Assembly (NCBI RefSeq): GCF_040500525.1
Contig: NZ_CP159405.1
Location: forward strand, 186,001 to 250,000
DNA from: Azospirillum formosense
GTDB lineage: Bacteria; Pseudomonadota; Alphaproteobacteria; Azospirillales; Azospirillaceae
Reading direction: 5' to 3'
Length of the DNA stretch: 64,000 nucleotides
This document shows positions 8,811 through 16,448 of this stretch, one piece after another (position 1 is the first letter of the stretch; every line of letters begins with the position of its first letter). The notes under the pieces are model-generated. The model did no database searches, was not told the origin of the DNA, and worked only from the letters and a program-made list of their open reading frames with translations. The position numbers and the translations under genes are program-made.

Positions 8811-9139
8811 ACCTCGACGTCCTGGAAGACGACGCCAAGCCCGCCGAGAAGGACACCGTCGGCATCCCCGCCGCGGCGATCGCCGGCGGCTCGATGAACG
8901 CCATCTACAACGTCCCGGTGGACGTGCAGGTGGTGCTGGGCCGCACCAGCATGCTGGTGGCGCAGCTCCTGAAGCTCGGCCGCGGCGCCGTGGTGGAGCT
9001 GGAGCGCAAGGTGGACGAGCCGGTGGAGGTTCTGGTGAACCACCGTCTGGTCGCCCGCGGCGAGGTGGTGATCGTCGAGGACCAGCGGCTCGGCGTTACG
9101 CTGACCGAGATCGTGCGCACCGATCTGGCCATTGATTGA
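8798..9139 (+). CDS. fliN: FliN, flagellar motor switch protein
   Basis: 113 aa, mostly a single SpoA (surface presentation of antigens) domain: NVPVDVQVVLGRTSMLVAQL, LGRGAVVELERKVDEPVEVL and VNHRLVARGEVVIVEDQRLG. FliN forms the base of the C ring with FliM. The length is typical and there is a short variable N-terminus. It overlaps both its neighbours' reading frames slightly, which fits a tightly coupled operon. Confidence 0.95.
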   Translation: MAPLNLDVLEDDAKPAEKDTVGIPAAAIAGGSMNAIYNVPVDVQVVLGRTSMLVAQLLKLGRGAVVELERKVDEPVEVLVNHRLVARGEVVIVEDQRLGVTLTEIVRTDLAID

Positions 9140-9171
9140 CACCCCCGGCACCGCACCCACGGACCCCCTCC

Positions 9172-9954
9172 ATGATCCGACGCCTGCTTCCGCCCATCCT
9201 CGCCCTGGCGTTCGCCGCGCTGCTTCCCGCGGCGGCCTGGGCGCAGTCGGGCGGGCTGGACCTGTCCTCCATCGGCAGCGCGCTCGGCAGCGCCACGGGG
9301 GAGAGCGGGTCGCTGTCCGGGCGCGTCATCCAGGGCATCGTCCTGCTGACGGTGCTCAGCGTCGCGCCGGGCCTGCTGGTCATGGCGACCTCCTTCACCC
9401 GGATCATCGTCGTGCTGTCGCTGCTGCGCTCCGCGCTGGGGCTTCAGCAGTCGCCGCCGAACATGGTGCTGATCAGCCTCGCCATGTTCCTGACCTTCCA
9501 CATCATGGGACCGGTCTTCGACGCGGCGTGGCAGGACGGGCTGCGCCCCATGCTGAACGAGCAGGTGACCCAGGAGCAGGGGCTGGAGCGGATGGTCGAG
9601 CCGTTCCGCAACTTCATGGCCTCCCAGGTGCGGGACAAGGACCTGTCGGCCTTCGCCGGCTTCTCCGGCAAGCCGGAGGCGGAGCAGCCCAAGACGGCGG
9701 CCACCGCCGACCTGCGCGTTCTGGTCCCGGCCTTCCTGCTGTCGGAGCTGCGCCGCGCCTTCGAGATCGGCTTCCTGATCTTCCTGCCCTTCCTGGTGAT
9801 CGACATGGTGGTGGCGGCGGTGCTGATGGCGATGGGCATGATGATGCTGCCGCCGGTGATGATCGCGCTGCCCTTCAAGATCATCTTCTTCGTGCTGACC
9901 GACGGCTGGTTCCTGATCGCCAACAGCCTGATCCGCTCCTATGGGGGAACCTGA
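9172..9954 (+). CDS. fliP: FliP, flagellar type III export apparatus protein
   Basis: 260 aa. A cleavable signal peptide (about 1-22, ending AAAWAQ) is followed by four membrane helices. Diagnostic FliP segments are SFTRIIVVLSLLRSALGLQQ, LVPAFLLSELRRAFEIGFLI and the final GWFLIANSLI. FliP with FliQ and FliR forms the export gate. ATG 9172 is preferred over an in-frame TTG at 9136 because it puts the signal peptide at the N-terminus. fliQ and fliR are not adjacent, which is common in alphaproteobacteria. Confidence 0.95.
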   Translation: MIRRLLPPILALAFAALLPAAAWAQSGGLDLSSIGSALGSATGESGSLSGRVIQGIVLLTVLSVAPGLLVMATSFTRIIVVLSLLRSALGLQQSPPNMVLISLAMFLTFHIMGPVFDAAWQDGLRPMLNEQVTQEQGLERMVEPFRNFMASQVRDKDLSAFAGFSGKPEAEQPKTAATADLRVLVPAFLLSELRRAFEIGFLIFLPFLVIDMVVAAVLMAMGMMMLPPVMIALPFKIIFFVLTDGWFLIANSLIRSYGGT

Positions 9955-9958
9955 CGCG

Positions 9959-10282
9959 ATGACCGAGCCCCGGCTGCTGCCCGCCGTACCCTCCGCCGCC
10001 CTGTCGGCGCCGCCCGCCGCACCCCCCGCCGGGGCGTCGGGAATGGCCGACAGCGTGACCGCCTTCGCCAGGCGGCGGGGCGTCACGGTGGACGACGAGA
10101 CGGCCGTCGTCACCCTTCTGAACGCGCTCGACCCCAACCCGCTGGTGCCGCACCGCATGGTGCTGGTCGCCGGCAGCGTCCTGGCGAACGCCTTCCGTCA
10201 CGACCGTCTGCAGGGCGACCGCCCCGTGGAGCGGGATGACGAGTCCGACCACTCCACCCTGACCGCCGACCGCTTCTTCTGA
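9959..10282 (+). CDS. Uncharacterised small flagellar-operon protein
   Basis: 107 aa, between fliP (4 bp gap) and fliG (9 bp gap), so almost certainly co-transcribed. Residues 1-25 are Pro/Ala-rich and residues 26-80 look folded, with AFARRRGVTVDDETAVVTLL and a hydrophobic MVLVAGSVLANAFRHD stretch. There is no signal peptide or membrane helix. I do not recognise a family. The context suggests a cytoplasmic role in flagellar assembly or switching, but nothing in the sequence proves it. An in-frame GTG-like start at 9941 would overlap fliP; ATG 9959 is simpler. Confidence 0.65.
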   Translation: MTEPRLLPAVPSAALSAPPAAPPAGASGMADSVTAFARRRGVTVDDETAVVTLLNALDPNPLVPHRMVLVAGSVLANAFRHDRLQGDRPVERDDESDHSTLTADRFF

Positions 10283-10291
10283 GGTGCCAGC

Positions 10292-11320
10292 ATGGGCATG
10301 CCGATCAAGATCCGAGACAATTTCAAGAGCCTGAGCGGGTCGGAGAGGACCGCGGTGATCTTCCTGGCGCTGGGCGAGGAGCGCGGCTCCCGCCTGATGG
10401 AGAAGCTGGACGACGACGAGATCCGCATGGTCAGCCGCGCCATGGCCAGCCTGGGCAACGTCACCTCCAACCTCGTCGAGGCGCTGCTGCGCAGCTTCAC
10501 GGAGCGCTTCGCCAACACCGGCTCCGTCGTCGGTTCCTACGACAGCACGGAGCGCATGCTCTCCCGCTTCCTGCCCGACGACCGCGTGTCGGAGATCATG
10601 GGCGAGATCCGCGGCCCGGCGGGCCGCACCATGTGGGAGAAGATGTCCAACGTGAACGAGGGCGTGCTCGCCACCTATCTGGCCGGCGAATACCCGCAGA
10701 CGGCGGCGGTCATCCTGTCCCGCATGCGCAGCGACCACGCCGCCAAGGTGCTGCCGCTGCTCGCCCCGGCGCTGCGGCTGGAGGTGATCGAGCGGATGAT
10801 CCAGATCGAATCCGTGCAGCGCGAGGTGCTGCTGGACATCGAATCCATCCTGCACAACGAGTTCATGGCGAACTACGCCCGCACCCACGGCGCCGACACG
10901 CACGAGCGGATGGCCGACATCTTCAACCGCATCGACCGCGACACCATGGCGGAGATCTTCACCGACCTGGACGCGGTGATGCCGGATTCGACCCACCGCA
11001 TCCGCCAGCTCATGTTCACCTTCGAGGACCTGCTGCGGCTCGACCGGGTGTCGCTGCAGGCGGTGATCCGGCGCTGCGACACCGGCCAGCTCGCCATCGC
11101 GCTCAAGGGGGCGGAGGCGCTGCAGCGCGACCATTTCCTGTCCGTCCTGTCGGAACGCGCCCGCATGATACTCCAGGACGAGATCGAGAACATGGGGCCG
11201 GTGCGCATGCGCGACGTCAACGAGGCGCAGGCGGAGATCGTGCAGGTCGCCAAGGCGATGGCCGACGACGGTGCGATCGTCCTTCCGCAAACGGACGAGT
11301 CGGACGCCGTCGTCTATTGA
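10292..11320 (+). CDS. fliG: FliG, flagellar motor switch protein
   Basis: 342 aa. It has the three ARM-like FliG domains: the N-terminal FliF-binding part (LSGSERTAVIFLALGEERGS), the middle domain (GEYPQTAAVILSRM, the family's EHPQT region) and the C-terminal domain (MFTFEDLLRLDRVSLQAVIR) carrying the charged helix that touches the stator (LSERARMILQDEIENMGPVR). The gene is downstream of fliP instead of directly after fliF, a small departure from the usual fliF-fliG-fliH order. The start ATG follows a short GAGGTGCCAGC leader. Confidence 0.96.
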   Translation: MGMPIKIRDNFKSLSGSERTAVIFLALGEERGSRLMEKLDDDEIRMVSRAMASLGNVTSNLVEALLRSFTERFANTGSVVGSYDSTERMLSRFLPDDRVSEIMGEIRGPAGRTMWEKMSNVNEGVLATYLAGEYPQTAAVILSRMRSDHAAKVLPLLAPALRLEVIERMIQIESVQREVLLDIESILHNEFMANYARTHGADTHERMADIFNRIDRDTMAEIFTDLDAVMPDSTHRIRQLMFTFEDLLRLDRVSLQAVIRRCDTGQLAIALKGAEALQRDHFLSVLSERARMILQDEIENMGPVRMRDVNEAQAEIVQVAKAMADDGAIVLPQTDESDAVVY

Positions 11321-11335
11321 TGGCCGTCCACGGAG

Positions 11336-11977
11336 ATGGGTGTGCTCATGCCGGACGCGGTCGCCGAGGTCGGCCATCTGCTGGCGGTGGTCGAGGCGCT
11401 TGACCCGAGAGCGGCTCAGGAGCTGCGCGGCGGGTTGCCGCGCTGCGATTCCACCTTCGGCCTGGGGCTGGCCTTCTTCCTGGCGGCGACCGCCAACGGC
11501 GCGCGGGCGTGGCTGGGGCCGAAGCGCTGCCGGCTGCTGGAGCAGCTCGACGGCGGCGCGCTGCTGGACGATCTCGACCTGGCGCTGGCGCCGCGCCACC
11601 GCCGCACCGCCGACGGGCGGGAGTGGCGGGTGATGAGCATTCCGGTGATGGACGGCACGGCGGCGGGCGGCTGCCGCGGCCTGCTCTGCGCCATTTCCGA
11701 CGGGGCGGACCTTCAGACGGGAAGCGCGCTGGTCCTGCAGATGCGGCTGCCGGCGCTGGGAGCGGTGCAACTCGTCGCGGCGGGGGAGGGGCGGCGCTTC
11801 GACGTGACGCTGCAGACCGGCGGCGGCCTGTCCGCCGCCGCGCTGGCCGACATGCAGGACGGCTTTGCCGGAGCCATGGGGGACGCGGGCCTCGGCGGCG
11901 ACCTGACGGTGGGGCCGGTGGCCGGGGCGTGGCTGGACCTGGAGGAGGAGGCGCTCAGCGCGGACTGGTCGGGGTGA
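11336..11977 (+). CDS. Uncharacterised flagellar-operon protein with a FliK-C-like segment
   Basis: 213 aa, 15 bp after fliG and probably the last gene of the rightward unit. Residues 1-100 are helical and Ala/Leu-rich. Residues about 125-200 (LVLQMRLPALGAVQLVAAGE, then FDVTLQTGGGLSAAALADMQ and a final LGGDLTVGP) follow the strand-helix pattern of the FliK C-terminal domain. That resemblance is my own pattern reading, not a search result. No signal peptide or membrane helix is seen. A second start at 11348 is possible, since GGAG at 11332-11335 is better spaced for it. Confidence 0.65.
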   Translation: MGVLMPDAVAEVGHLLAVVEALDPRAAQELRGGLPRCDSTFGLGLAFFLAATANGARAWLGPKRCRLLEQLDGGALLDDLDLALAPRHRRTADGREWRVMSIPVMDGTAAGGCRGLLCAISDGADLQTGSALVLQMRLPALGAVQLVAAGEGRRFDVTLQTGGGLSAAALADMQDGFAGAMGDAGLGGDLTVGPVAGAWLDLEEEALSADWSG

Positions 11978-12029
11978 GGGGAGAGGTGGTCGCGCCGGGT
12001 GCCCACCCTTCCCATGCTGCGCATGGGCC

Positions 12030-12107
12030 CCTTCCCTCCCCCGCTTCGCAGGAGAGGGAGGTTCAATCCCCTCCCCTGCGAAGCGGGGGAGGGTTAGGGA
12101 GGGGGCT
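12030..12107. repeat. GC-rich palindromic intergenic repeat, family A copy 1
   Basis: Two inverted halves: CCCTCCCCCGCTTCGCAGG and CCTGCGAAGCGGGGGAGGG, followed by TTAGGGAGGGGGC. Near-identical elements occur at 26744-26847 and 63500-63585, always between genes. It lies between the end of the fliG unit and the convergent regulator gene and could fold into a strong RNA hairpin. Confidence 0.85.
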
Positions 12108-12123
12108 CAACGCGACAACGTCT

Positions 12124-12903
12124 TCACCCCGCCAGCCGCGCCTCGCCAGCCCCGCGCCCGAACCCCACATAGCCCGGCAGCACGCGGCGCGCCGGCAGGG
12201 CCGGGGCAGGGTCCTCATGCTCGGGCGGGGCTTCGAACTTGTAGCCTCGTCCGTAGACGGTCTCGATGTAGCGGGCGCCGCCGGTGGCCTCGGCGATCTT
12301 CTTGCGGAGCTTGCAGATGTAGACGTCGATGACCTTGTCGAGCGGGTCGGCGCCGGACAGGCCGTAGACCTCGTCGTAGATGTGCTCCTTGGAGACGACG
12401 CGGCGGTGATGGGCGGCCAGGACGCCGAGGATGGCGTGCTCGCGCTGGCTCAGCCGCAGCCGCTCGCCGCCGACCTCGGGGTCGCGCCCGTCGAGGAAGA
12501 CCGTCAGCCGGCCGACCCGCACCGCGTTGCTCAGCAACCCGCGCGAGCGCCGCCGCGCCACCTCGATGCGCGCCCGCACCTCGGCGCTGACCACCGGCTT
12601 GACCAGCACGTCGTCGGCCCCGGCGTGCAGCAGCTCCACCGTGGTGGCCACGCAGCGCCGGTCGAGCAGGCACAGGATCGCCGCCCCGACCTGATGCGCC
12701 CGCAAGGCCGCCACGCAGCGCGCCGGGTCGTCGACGCTGCCGAGCACGATGGCGTCGTAGCCCAGCCCCTCCGCCCCCTGGTCGCGCAGAAGCTCCTCCA
12801 GCCCGCCCCAGTCCTGGCGGTCGTAGCGGATCTTCCCCATGCCGAGCTGACGGCCGAGCGCGTCGGCGATCAGGGGATTCGGTTCAACCAGGACAGCGCG
12901 CAT
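12124..12903 (-). CDS. CtrA-like winged-helix response regulator with degenerate receiver
   Basis: 259 aa. The N-terminal half has a receiver-like fold, but the acidic pocket reads EPN at 7-9 (normally E-D or D-D) and the phospho-acceptor position is Gly55 (YDAIVLGS) where Asp is expected. The conserved Lys (VKPVV, K102) is kept. The C-terminal half (about 125-225) is an OmpR/CtrA-type winged helix with DKVIDVYICKLRKKI and YIETVYGRGYKF, very close to CtrA. It is therefore probably a DNA-binding regulator not controlled by phosphorylation. ATG 12903 is chosen as the start of the receiver. It lies beside the flagellar island, which CtrA-type regulators often control. Confidence 0.85.
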   Translation of the reverse strand: MRAVLVEPNPLIADALGRQLGMGKIRYDRQDWGGLEELLRDQGAEGLGYDAIVLGSVDDPARCVAALRAHQVGAAILCLLDRRCVATTVELLHAGADDVLVKPVVSAEVRARIEVARRRSRGLLSNAVRVGRLTVFLDGRDPEVGGERLRLSQREHAILGVLAAHHRRVVSKEHIYDEVYGLSGADPLDKVIDVYICKLRKKIAEATGGARYIETVYGRGYKFEAPPEHEDPAPALPARRVLPGYVGFGRGAGEARLAG

Positions 12904-13255
12904 GGGGTTCTCCGCAGCATCGGATCGGGCAGGGCGAATGATATGCTTTTTAGGAAAAGTCTTTTTCGCGCCTGCAAACATCATTCAAAAAACCAATCGA
13001 AATCCATACTGTCAATCATTGGTATTAATACCTTGGCGGAGGCCGGGAGTCGGCTTTAAAGCGGTTTTAAAACCCGTTAACGGGAACGATTTCGGGAAAT
13101 TTGCCGGCGAATTCCATGCAAATGCGAGACGAATTCTCGGCGGATTGGCCGTAGTGCGATTCGCCGCTCCGGGTCTGCGGAAAAAAGGTTCCTGTGCGCA
13201 GGGCGCGGGACGCGCTACTGTGGCGGTGCAGGCCCGACTGTCAGGATAAGCCGCG
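12904..13255. promoter_or_regulatory. AT-rich divergent intergenic region with a CtrA-box-like site
   Basis: 352 bp without a gene between the CtrA-like regulator and the coiled-coil gene. It is much more AT-rich than its surroundings around 12935-13110. TTAAAGCGGTTTTAA at 13056-13070 exactly fits the CtrA consensus TTAA-N7-TTAA, and a third TTAA follows at 13077-13080. I see no credible reading frame in it. Confidence 0.6.
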
Positions 13256-14074
13256 ATGACCGAGATGATGCCGCTCTCCAACGCTGAGGATACGCCGCCT
13301 CCGCCCGCGGCACCGGCCAAGCGCGCCGCCCGTCCACGCGCGGCGAAGGCGCCTTCGGAGGAAACGACGCAACTCCTGCGTGTCTATGGCGATCAGGTCG
13401 CCACGCTGGGCGAACAGATCGCCAAGGCGGAGGCCGCAGCGGACAGCGAACGGGCGGAGCGGCTGCGGGTGATCGCCGAGCACGCCTCCGAACGCGAGCG
13501 CTGGCGCGAGGCCATCGGCGAGGTGGAGCGGGCGCGCTCCGGGGAGATCGGGACCCTCCAGGGTGACCGCGAGGCGGAACGCGAGCGCGTCAACCAGCTC
13601 GTCGAGACGCTGATTGCCGAGACCTCGGCGAGCGAGCAGGGCATGGCCCGCGCGCTTCAGGACGCGGAGGACCGGCTGTCCGCGGTGAACGCGGAGATCG
13701 CCGCCCTGCGCCTGTCCCACGCGGTGGCGCTGGACCGGCTGCAGGCCGACCGGGAGGCGGAACGCAAGCGCATCGGCGACCTCGTGGAACGGCTGATCGC
13801 CGACACGGAGGCGCGGGAGCGCGGCTTCCGTCAGCGCATCGAGGCGGCGGAGCGCCGCAGCGAGGAGGCGCAGGCGGCCCTGGAGGAGGAGCGCCGGACC
13901 AGCGCGGAGCTGGGGAAGCGGCTGGAGCGGCTGACCGGCACGCTGGATGGCCTGCGCCGCGACCGCGAGGCGGAGGTCGCGGCCTACGAGGCGATGCGCG
14001 ACCAGTGCCGCGTCCTGGTGACCGAACTGGCGCGGCGGCAGAGTCCCTGGTGGCGCCGCCTGTTCCGGCGCTGA
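13256..14074 (+). CDS. Uncharacterised coiled-coil protein
   Basis: 272 aa. Residues 1-40 are Pro/Ala/Lys-rich and disordered; about 45-255 form a long coiled coil rich in Glu, Arg, Ala and Gln. An internal repeat is visible: DREAERERVNQLVETLIAET (near residue 103) is echoed by DREAERKRIGDLVERLIADT (near 163), 60 residues apart. The protein ends in a basic, aromatic tail (PWWRRLFRR) that could touch a membrane. There is no signal peptide. No function can be assigned. It is transcribed away from the CtrA-like regulator and could share its control region. Confidence 0.7.
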   Translation: MTEMMPLSNAEDTPPPPAAPAKRAARPRAAKAPSEETTQLLRVYGDQVATLGEQIAKAEAAADSERAERLRVIAEHASERERWREAIGEVERARSGEIGTLQGDREAERERVNQLVETLIAETSASEQGMARALQDAEDRLSAVNAEIAALRLSHAVALDRLQADREAERKRIGDLVERLIADTEARERGFRQRIEAAERRSEEAQAALEEERRTSAELGKRLERLTGTLDGLRRDREAEVAAYEAMRDQCRVLVTELARRQSPWWRRLFRR

Positions 14075-14077
14075 GCG

Positions 14078-14311
14078 TTATTCGTCCTTGTCGTCGTCGC
14101 CGCCGCGGAAGGGCGCGGTCGCCACATGGGCCGTGGCCGACACCACGTCGCCGGCGACGCTGACCGCGGACCCGGCGACGCTGGCCGCCGTGTCCACCGT
14201 GGCGACCACCACGCTGCAGCCGCTCAGAAGCAAGGCCGCCGGGAGGATCAGGGCGGCGGCGGAAAAGCCGGATCCGGAAAGGCCGGAACGGGACAAGGCT
14301 GGGCGTGGCAT
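14078..14311 (-). CDS. Small putative lipoprotein
   Basis: 77 aa. The N-terminal part is a lipoprotein signal with lipobox LLSGC (Cys at about residue 32), followed by a Val/Ala/Ser-rich segment (VDTAASVAGSAVSVAGDVVS) and a short acidic tail. Proteins of this pattern are common small envelope lipoproteins of unknown role. GAAGG lies upstream of the ATG at a workable distance. It converges on the coiled-coil gene with a 3-bp gap. Confidence 0.65.
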   Translation of the reverse strand: MPRPALSRSGLSGSGFSAAALILPAALLLSGCSVVVATVDTAASVAGSAVSVAGDVVSATAHVATAPFRGGDDDKDE

Positions 14312-14449
14312 GGTCTTCGACCTTCGGGAGGGTGATGCCGTTCCACTATGCCCCGGACGCGCGGCGGCGCGCCTGTGACCAAACGGCGGCGCTCATGCTG
14401 GCACGCCGCCCGATCGATGCCAAGTGGTCCAACGCCAAGCGGCCCGTGC

Positions 14450-15133
14450 TTAAGTCCGCTTCCTGAAGACCATGCGCCGCATCGGCTGGTCGAAGGCGGT
14501 CATCCCCTCCGCGTCGGTCCGCCCGTTGGCGGCGAAGCGGCGGCGGACTTCGGCCTCCACCGGAGGCAGGCGCTCGCGCCGCACCGGGTCGACGGCGGTG
14601 ACGTGGGTCAGGTAATGATCGGCGTCGCGGTAGCGCACCACCGTGCCGTAGACCGTTTCGTCCATCGCCTCCAGCGGCGGGGGCGGGCTCTTCAGCGTGT
14701 CGTAGGCGGCGGCGCGCACCTCCGTCTCGTCCTCGATGGGCAGGATGACCTCGAAATAGGCGCCCTCGGCGATCGGTTCGACCACCACCAGCGTGCCGCC
14801 GGGCTTCAGAACCCGCGCCGCCTCGGTCATCGCGTCGGCCATCACCGCCAGCGGCAGATGGTGGAAGCTGTTGGAGTAGACGATGGCGTCCACCGACGCG
14901 TCCTCCAGGGGCAGCGCCTCCCCCTTGCCGACGCGGTAGTCGGCGCCGGCCACCGGCTCCGCCTTGCGGGCGCGGGCGAGCTGGCCCTCGCTGATCTCGA
15001 TGCCGATGGCCCGGGCGCCGAGCCCCGCGAAATGGCGGGTCAGCGCCCCGTCGCCGCAGCCGACATCCACCACGGTCCGGTCCCGCGGGTCCAGAACCTC
15101 GGCCAGGGCGTCCTTCAGGGTCATCGTCGTCAT
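14450..15133 (-). CDS. Class I SAM-dependent methyltransferase
   Basis: 227 aa. The SAM-binding motif I is clear (TVVDVGCGDGALTRHF, about 19-34), followed by the acidic residue of motif II (GIEISEGQLARA), motif III around DAIVYSNSFHHLP and LKPGGTLVVVEP. This is the Methyltransf_11/UbiE-like fold acting on a small molecule; the substrate is unknown. No neighbouring gene suggests a pathway: the gene upstream on the same strand is an alpha/beta hydrolase-like protein 63 bp away. Confidence 0.85.
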   Translation of the reverse strand: MTTMTLKDALAEVLDPRDRTVVDVGCGDGALTRHFAGLGARAIGIEISEGQLARARKAEPVAGADYRVGKGEALPLEDASVDAIVYSNSFHHLPLAVMADAMTEAARVLKPGGTLVVVEPIAEGAYFEVILPIEDETEVRAAAYDTLKSPPPPLEAMDETVYGTVVRYRDADHYLTHVTAVDPVRRERLPPVEAEVRRRFAANGRTDAEGMTAFDQPMRRMVFRKRT

Positions 15134-15196
15134 GGTGCGTTTCCGTTTTTCTTGATGGGTGGCGAATGTTGGGGGCGTTGCGGCCCCGGTGGTGGG

Positions 15197-16252
15197 TCAG
15201 GGCGCGGCGTTCAGCGTCCGCCGGAAATAATCGAGGACCTCGTCGTTCAGCCGCGCGTGGAAGGCGGCGCGGTCGAAGCCCGGCGGGTCCTGCACGGCGG
15301 CGCCGAAGCGGGCGGCGGCGCTGGCCGGGACCGGTGTCAGGAAGGCGTAGTGGCCGGCGCCGGGAACAAGGTCGTATTCGGGCGGCCGGGGCAGCAGGCC
15401 GCGCACCCGCGCCACCTGGAGGGCGCCGCTCTCGTCGCCCTTCTCCGCCTCGTACAGCCGGACCGGGACGGTGACGCGGGACAGCGCGCCGTCCGCGAAC
15501 AGGGCGCCGATCGGGTCCATCAGCAGCAGCGAGCGGATGCGCGGATCGGTGGCGGCCTCCAGCCGCTTCGGCGAGGCGGCTACGGTGGTCTTCGTGCCGG
15601 CCGGGCAGAGGGTCCGGTCGTCCGGATGGGCGGCGCAGATCGGGGCGAGCCGCCCGGGATCGGCGACCCCGCCCGCCGCCGCCAGCGCCGCATGGCCACC
15701 GGCCGCGTAGCCGAGCACGCCGATGCGCTGCCGGTCCACCCGGAAGCCCATGGGCGAGGAGTCGAGCACGGCGTCCAGCGCCGCGCGGAGCTGCAACGGC
15801 AATTCCGGCCACAGCGGCACGGTGCCGATCCGGTCTCCTCGGCCTGATCCGGGGCCCGACGCGGCCTCGGCGCCCGGCTCCATGCCGCCGAGATGGGTCA
15901 CGATGGCGGTCATCATCCCGCGGCGGGCCATGAAGAGGGCGACGCTGACCATCGCCAGCCCGTTGCGCGACGGTCCCTGGGTCATCAACACCAGCGGCAC
16001 GGAATCCAGCGCCGGCCCGCCTTCCGGAGCGACGTTCAGGTGGTAGGGCCCCCGGCGGAGCGGCTGGACGTGATCCCGCGTCGGGTAGAGCAGCAGGATC
16101 GGCACCATCTGGCCCGTGCCCGGATCGGCGTAGGCGATCTGCGACACCGCGGCCCGGAACTGGGCCGGTGTCTCCGCCCGCGCGGGCAGGGCCGCCGGAA
16201 GCAGCCCGGTCAGCAGAAATGCCAGAACCCACCGCCGTGTTCGCCGACCCAT
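15197..16252 (-). CDS. Secreted alpha/beta-hydrolase-fold protein lacking the nucleophile serine
   Basis: 351 aa with a Sec signal peptide (about 1-26, ending PARA). The fold resembles the platelet-activating-factor acetylhydrolase / dienelactone-hydrolase-like group: VPLVLMTQGPSRNGLAMV, then IGVLGYAAGGHAALAAAGG, and late AEKGDESG and PGAGHYAFL segments that would supply Asp and His. In active relatives the nucleophile elbow is G-x-S-x-G, but here it is G-Y-A-A-G, so serine is replaced by alanine. It may be inactive, use another residue, or have a binding role. Confidence 0.75.
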   Translation of the reverse strand: MGRRTRRWVLAFLLTGLLPAALPARAETPAQFRAAVSQIAYADPGTGQMVPILLLYPTRDHVQPLRRGPYHLNVAPEGGPALDSVPLVLMTQGPSRNGLAMVSVALFMARRGMMTAIVTHLGGMEPGAEAASGPGSGRGDRIGTVPLWPELPLQLRAALDAVLDSSPMGFRVDRQRIGVLGYAAGGHAALAAAGGVADPGRLAPICAAHPDDRTLCPAGTKTTVAASPKRLEAATDPRIRSLLLMDPIGALFADGALSRVTVPVRLYEAEKGDESGALQVARVRGLLPRPPEYDLVPGAGHYAFLTPVPASAAARFGAAVQDPPGFDRAAFHARLNDEVLDYFRRTLNAAP

Positions 16253-16448
16253 CGCAACTCCTCCGGCATCACGTCACGAGGCCTTCCCCGCGGGGGGAGT
16301 GTGGCCGTCTTGCCGGGCGATCGGCAAGAGCGTCGTGTCCTCCCTGAACAATGGGGTCCGCAAATCATGGCGCCTTGCCAAGGACCGGATCGCCCTGTAC
16401 CACGGCGTTTCGCCCCGCCAACCGCCAAGGCACAGGTCGGCCCATCCC

